64,000 nucleotides of DNA from Lacibacter luteus (GTDB lineage: Bacteria; Bacteroidota; Bacteroidia; Chitinophagales; Chitinophagaceae), in assembly GCF_004118265.1 (NCBI RefSeq), contig NZ_SDHW01000001.1, positions 62,001-126,000 of the forward strand, given 5' to 3'. The translations under genes were made by a program, and so were the position numbers. Of this stretch, positions 60,374-64,000 are shown in pieces. A model generated the notes under the pieces. It did no database searches. It saw only the letters and a program-made list of their open reading frames with translations, and had not been told where the DNA came from. The stretch's first letter is position 1; each line of letters begins with the position of its first letter.

Positions 60374-60711
60374 GAAGAATGTTTTAAGTCAAACATTTTT
60401 TTCATCAACATCCACTTCTCTCCTTTCTTCGCCGTGGGCAATGCCTGCTGGTAATTCCACATCAGCGTTTCCCACTCCTGTACTTTTTCACTGGAGGCAT
60501 CTGCGGCTGCTTTCGCTTCAAACGAAAACGCATCATTTGTTTCCATGATCATGAACAATCTGTTTTCGATGCGATAGATCTCCATGCTTACAATTCCTGA
60601 GTCTTTGATCGATGCTTCGATCTCGGGCCAGATGCGTTCATGATACTGCTCGTATTCTTCAATAAGTGTTGGATCATTTTTTAAATCAACAGCAAGGCAA
60701 TAACGGTTCAT
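60370..60711 (-). CDS. L-rhamnose mutarotase-like, putative L-fucose mutarotase
   Basis: 113 residues of the RhaM/YiiL family: MNRYCLAVDLKNDPTLIEEY, YHERIWPEIEASIKDSGIV, MEIYRIENRLFMIMETND. It interconverts sugar anomers. Family assignment is to rhamnose mutarotase; the operon suggests fucose. It overlaps the lactonase gene by 4 bases and lies 14 bases after fucP. Confidence 0.85.
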   Translation of the reverse strand: MNRYCLAVDLKNDPTLIEEYEQYHERIWPEIEASIKDSGIVSMEIYRIENRLFMIMETNDAFSFEAKAAADASSEKVQEWETLMWNYQQALPTAKKGEKWMLMKKMFDLKHSS

Positions 60712-60725
60712 TCAAATAGATTTAA

Positions 60726-62003
60726 TTAGTGACCAACAGAAACTTTTACAGCTGCTTTTTTCAATTGCGTTGCACCATAATATGCAATGACTGCAAAACA
60801 GACGAGCGGAACGATGTAAGCGATCTGGATATTGCCACCGTTTGCATCACTCAGTTGTCCCATCAATACAGGGAACAATGCGCCGCCCACAATTGACATC
60901 ACAATAAACGAAGAAGCAATTTTACTTTCTTCACCCAAACCATCAATACCCAATGCAAAAATGGTTGGGAACATGATGCTCATAAAGAACGGTACCGCCA
61001 TCATTGCATACACCGCCACACTTCCTTTGCTCATAATCGCAACTGCAAGCAATGCAATATTGATCAGTGCATAAACACTTAACAATGCTGCAGGTTTAAA
61101 GTAACGCATGAGGAAGGTGCCAACAAAACGACCGGCCATAAAACCAACCATCGCAATGGAGCCCCACCAATAGGCTGCTTCTTTTTCACCCATGTTCATC
61201 GTGTATTTCGAAAAGCGGATGAAGAAACTACCCACGCCAACCTGTGCGCCTACATAAAAAAATTGTGCAATCACTGCCCAACGAAAATGCGGAAAGCGGA
61301 ATACACGGAAAGAAAATTCTGATTTACCATCTGTTGTATGCTTCTCTTCAATTTCAGGAAGCTTGATCAACGCAAACAAGATCAGGATCACCAATACAAC
61401 AGAACCAATAACGATGTAGGGCATTTTGATAGTGCCTGCTTCAAAACTTAAATAAGATTGCAACTGCTCGGTCGACATTTGTTTTAATTCCGCTTCGGTA
61501 TGCTCAATGCCTGATAAGATAAACTTACCACCAATGAGCGGCGCAATAAATGCACCAACACCGTTAAACGATTGTGCAAGATTCAAACGCCTTGCTGCTC
61601 CTTCTTCTTCACCCAACTTGGTGATGTAGGGATTGGCAATTGTTTCCAGAAACGTTGCACCTGCTGCCATTACAAATAATGCGGCAAGAAAGAAACTATA
61701 ACTTCTTGCAGAAGCCGCAGGAATAAACAAATACGCACCTACACAATAAAGTATCAGGCCAACAAGTATTCCTTTTTTGTAGCCATATTTATGCATGAAC
61801 CATCCGGCAGGAATGGCCACAAGAAAATAGCCGAAGTAAACCGATGAATCAATGAGAGCACTTTCTGTGTCGGTAAGCGTACAGGCTTTCTTAAGATGCG
61901 GAATTAAAATGGGATTGATATTGTGTAAAAATGCCCAGAGGAAGAAAAGACTGGTCACCATAATAAAGGCAACCAAAAAGGATTGTTTTGATTTCATATG
62001 CAA
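60726..62003 (-). CDS. fucP: L-fucose:H+ symporter
   Basis: 425 residues with about 12 membrane helices, major facilitator superfamily. The start LVAFIMVTSLFFLWAFLHNI, NPILIPHLKKA is the FucP signature. LAQSFNGVGAFIAPLIGGKF and WWGSIAMVGFMAGRFVGTFL are further family segments. It imports L-fucose with a proton. A strong palindrome separates it from the upstream FAH gene. Confidence 0.93.
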   Translation of the reverse strand: MHMKSKQSFLVAFIMVTSLFFLWAFLHNINPILIPHLKKACTLTDTESALIDSSVYFGYFLVAIPAGWFMHKYGYKKGILVGLILYCVGAYLFIPAASARSYSFFLAALFVMAAGATFLETIANPYITKLGEEEGAARRLNLAQSFNGVGAFIAPLIGGKFILSGIEHTEAELKQMSTEQLQSYLSFEAGTIKMPYIVIGSVVLVILILFALIKLPEIEEKHTTDGKSEFSFRVFRFPHFRWAVIAQFFYVGAQVGVGSFFIRFSKYTMNMGEKEAAYWWGSIAMVGFMAGRFVGTFLMRYFKPAALLSVYALINIALLAVAIMSKGSVAVYAMMAVPFFMSIMFPTIFALGIDGLGEESKIASSFIVMSIVGGALFPVLMGQLSDANGGNIQIAYIVPLVCFAVIAYYGATQLKKAAVKVSVGH

Positions 62004-62025
62004 GTGGTCGTTCTGTTTTATTGAT

Positions 62026-62063
62026 AATGAAAGCGTCTGATAATTTTATCAGACGCTTTCATT
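62026..62063 (-). promoter_or_regulatory. Perfect 18-bp hairpin between the FAH and fucP genes
   Basis: AATGAAAGCGTCTGATAA (62026-62043) and TTATCAGACGCTTTCATT (62046-62063) are exact inverted repeats. On the operon strand no T-run follows, so it is more likely a processing or stability element than a terminator. It begins 3 bases after the FAH stop codon. Confidence 0.6.
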
Positions 62064-62066
62064 TGT

Positions 62067-62912
62067 TTATTTTTTAAAAGCAATTACAGTCTGCTTCGAT
62101 GTTCCCAGTCCATCAATACCCAACTCCATTACATCGCCGGGTTTGAGATATACTGGCGGATTCATACCCAAACCTACACCTGCAGGCGTACCCGTTGAAA
62201 TAATATCGCCGGGCAACAAGGTCATGAATTTACTTACGTACGAAATAAGGAATGGAACATTGAAGATGAGATTGCTTGTTGAACCATCCTGTACTTTTTG
62301 TCCGTTGAGTGTTAACCACAAACGAAGTGCATGCACATCTTCCACTTCATCTTTAGTCACCAACCATGGACCGATTGGTGCAAACGTATCGCAACCTTTT
62401 CCTTTATCCCATGTACCGCCACGTTCCAATTGAAATTCACGTTCGCTGATATCGTTGTGCAAACAATAACCTGCAACATAATCCATCGCTTCTGCTTCTT
62501 CCACATACGATGCTTTCTTACCAATGACAACTGCCAGTTCCACTTCCCAATCTGTTTTTACTGAATTACGTGGAATCATCACTTCATCATTCGGGCCAAT
62601 CAAAGCTGATGTTGATTTAAAAAAGATCACCGGTTCACTTGGAGGCGTTGCACCAGTTTCTTTTGCATGATCGCTATAATTCAAACCAATGCAAACGATC
62701 TTTGATGGACGCTTTACCGGACTACCGTAACGATCAACATTCACCACAGGCAATTTAGCAGTAGCGACAAGCTGTTCTAATTTCTTCAACCCATCATTTG
62801 CAAAAAAATCTTCATCGTAATCGTTTACATGTGCAGACACATCGTAACAAATGGTGCTTAGCATGACACCTGGTTTCTCTTTACCTGCTTCACCAAAGCG
62901 GATCAGTTTCAT
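62067..62912 (-). CDS. FAH-family hydrolase, putative 2,4-diketo-3-deoxy-L-fuconate hydrolase
   Basis: 281 residues. The metal and substrate motifs are KIVCIGLNYSDHAKETG, DWEVELAVVIGKKAS and GDIISTGTPAGVGLGMNPPV. This family cleaves C-C bonds of acylpyruvate-like acids. In the known oxidative fucose pathway it would yield pyruvate and L-lactate. ATG at 62912, 31 bases after the second SDR. Confidence 0.85.
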   Translation of the reverse strand: MKLIRFGEAGKEKPGVMLSTICYDVSAHVNDYDEDFFANDGLKKLEQLVATAKLPVVNVDRYGSPVKRPSKIVCIGLNYSDHAKETGATPPSEPVIFFKSTSALIGPNDEVMIPRNSVKTDWEVELAVVIGKKASYVEEAEAMDYVAGYCLHNDISEREFQLERGGTWDKGKGCDTFAPIGPWLVTKDEVEDVHALRLWLTLNGQKVQDGSTSNLIFNVPFLISYVSKFMTLLPGDIISTGTPAGVGLGMNPPVYLKPGDVMELGIDGLGTSKQTVIAFKK

Positions 62913-62943
62913 CTCTATTCAGTTTATATGTTTTGTGTTGTAA

Positions 62944-63720
62944 TTAATTATTCAGTTTAATAAATCCACCATCAATCGGGTAATCACAACCGGTAATAAA
63001 ACCTGCTTCGTCGCTACAGAGATACAATGATAGATAAGCAATTTCATCGGTTGTACCCATACGGCCAATCGGCTGACTCTTCGATAATTTTTCAAACATC
63101 TCCTCTTCTTTACCCGGATAATTCTTTGCAAGGAAACCTTCTACAAACGGTGTAAACACACGTGCAGGCGAAATACAATTGCAACGGATATTGCTACTGA
63201 GATAATCTCTTGCAGTAGATAATGTCATACCAAGCACTGCACCTTTACTCATGCTGTATGCAAAACGATCAGTAATACCAACCGATGCAGCAATAGAACA
63301 CATATTAAGGATCGCTCCTTTCTGTTGTTCTTTCATCACCGGCAATACTTCGTGCAAACAATTGTACACACCTTTTACATTGATGTTAAAGATGCGGGTG
63401 AAATCTTCCTCACCTGTTGATTCTGCTGTGCCGATATGTGCCACGCCGGCATTGTTGATGAGGATATCAATGCTATGTCCGTTTGCTTTTATTTGCTCTA
63501 CCGCTTTTTTTACTTCCTGCTGATCGGCAATATTTAAAACAATAGCATACGCAGATCCACCTTCGGCTTTAATTTCTTCCACCGATTGTTCTGCACCTTT
63601 TTTATCAATATCAAAAATGTAAACCGTTGATCGTTGTTTGGCAAACAGTTTTGCAATTGCACGGCCAATACCGCTGCCGCCGCCGGTAACAATCGTTGTT
63701 TTGTTCGTAAGTTGAAACAT
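62944..63720 (-). CDS. SDR, putative 2-keto-3-deoxy-L-fuconate dehydrogenase
   Basis: 258 residues. The NAD(P) motif is TIVTGGGSGIGRAIAKLFAK, the active-site Ser lies in MCSIAASVGITD and the YxxxK motif is intact in RFAYSMSKGAVLGM. It ends DYPIDGGFIKLNN. Its place before the FAH gene fits oxidation of 2-keto-3-deoxy-L-fuconate. It starts 17 bases after the stop of the UxaA-like gene. Confidence 0.85.
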   Translation of the reverse strand: MFQLTNKTTIVTGGGSGIGRAIAKLFAKQRSTVYIFDIDKKGAEQSVEEIKAEGGSAYAIVLNIADQQEVKKAVEQIKANGHSIDILINNAGVAHIGTAESTGEEDFTRIFNINVKGVYNCLHEVLPVMKEQQKGAILNMCSIAASVGITDRFAYSMSKGAVLGMTLSTARDYLSSNIRCNCISPARVFTPFVEGFLAKNYPGKEEEMFEKLSKSQPIGRMGTTDEIAYLSLYLCSDEAGFITGCDYPIDGGFIKLNN

Positions 63721-63737
63721 GTACTAATTAAAAAATG

Positions 63738-64000
63738 TTAGAGAGATACACCACGTTTCCATGGAATGAAATCGTCCTGGTTCAGTTGCACAGCTTTCGG
63801 AATTACTTCGCCACTTGCTGCACGTATCACATACTCCAGTATTTCCTCTCCCACTTCAGGAATTGTTTTATCGCCTTCAATGATGCTGCCTGTATCGATA
63901 TCAATAATATCGCCCATGCGTTTTGCAAGATTGGTATTGGTTGATACTTTAATAACCGGACAAACAGGATTACCTGTTGGTGTACCCAACCCTGTTGTAA
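63738..64000 (-). CDS. UxaA-family (altronate-type) dehydratase, C-terminal part
   Basis: The gene runs off the right end of the window; 87 C-terminal residues are visible. [20 protein letters not shown] and [18 protein letters not shown], then ...[10 protein letters not shown], are the C-terminal signature of altronate/galactarate dehydratases. In this operon the expected role is dehydration of L-fuconate, a step done by an enolase-superfamily enzyme in Xanthomonas. The TTG at 63989 is internal. Confidence 0.85.
   Translation of the reverse strand, partial: TTGLGTPTGNPVCPVIKVSTNTNLAKRMGDIIDIDTGSIIEGDKTIPEVGEEILEYVIRAASGEVIPKAVQLNQDDFIPWKRGVSL

Noticed and set aside
1-64000. CRISPR arrays, tRNA or rRNA genes, transposases, prophage
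   Set aside because: None was recognised on reading. A covariance-model and repeat search would be needed to exclude short or divergent cases.

Overview
The window is a gene-dense, moderately AT-rich chromosomal segment from a member of the Bacteroidota, most likely the Chitinophagaceae (inference). The signs are a type IX secretion sorting domain, a TonB-dependent receptor with a carboxypeptidase-regulatory N-terminus, the three-gene succinate dehydrogenase of this phylum, the gene order miaB / sigma-54 activator / lptE / secG / mltG, and promoters of the TTG-N19-21-TAnnTTTG type. No tRNA, rRNA, CRISPR array, prophage or transposase gene was seen.

Layout. 1-4.3 kb: end of a coiled-coil protein, then a large outer-membrane protein on the minus strand. 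4.4-8.7 kb: sdhC-sdhA-x-sdhB, interrupted by a small secreted-protein gene. 8.8-14.7 kb: small unknown proteins and a transglutaminase / alpha-E / ATP-grasp cluster. 14.7-19.8 kb: thrABC operon preceded by a threonine-rich leader peptide. 19.8-22.8 kb: a T9SS cargo protein, murQ and a BadF-type amino-sugar kinase. 22.9-26.0 kb: S41 protease and cystathionine beta-synthase. 26.0-26.8 kb: a 775-bp gene-free interval holding a promoter, an array of more than 30 short A-rich/CC motifs and an intrinsic terminator. I read it as an undescribed RNA gene of about 420 nt. 26.8-32.3 kb: metal/cobalamin-binding-type receptor, membrane glycosyltransferase, fba, accD, smpB, SET-domain protein. 32.4-41 kb (minus): barrel protein, AT-rich membrane protein, parC, three further genes, parE. 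41-46 kb: small secreted and membrane proteins, a thioesterase remnant, a META-domain lipoprotein and a TonB receptor. 46-54.5 kb: miaB to mltG housekeeping run, BrkB-like protein, thioredoxin and SDR. 54.5-57.1 kb: TlpA-like, TrmH-like, M23 and L,D-transpeptidase. 57.2-64 kb: an L-fucose catabolic operon.

The fucose genes form a pathway on paper. A GH29 fucosidase releases fucose, FucP imports it and a mutarotase sets the anomer. An SDR oxidises it to the lactone and an amidohydrolase opens the lactone. A UxaA-family dehydratase (cut by the window end) then acts, followed by a second SDR and an FAH-family hydrolase that would give pyruvate and lactate without phosphorylated intermediates. 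The thr operon carries the whole aspartate-to-threonine branch, except for aspartate-semialdehyde dehydrogenase, behind a leader with 10 Thr and 3 Ile codons.

Intergenic spaces are rich in short interspersed repeats: a palindromic element present twice, CGTACTT repeats at four places, two REP/MITE-like hairpins and several low-complexity tracts. One repeat has invaded the start of lptE.
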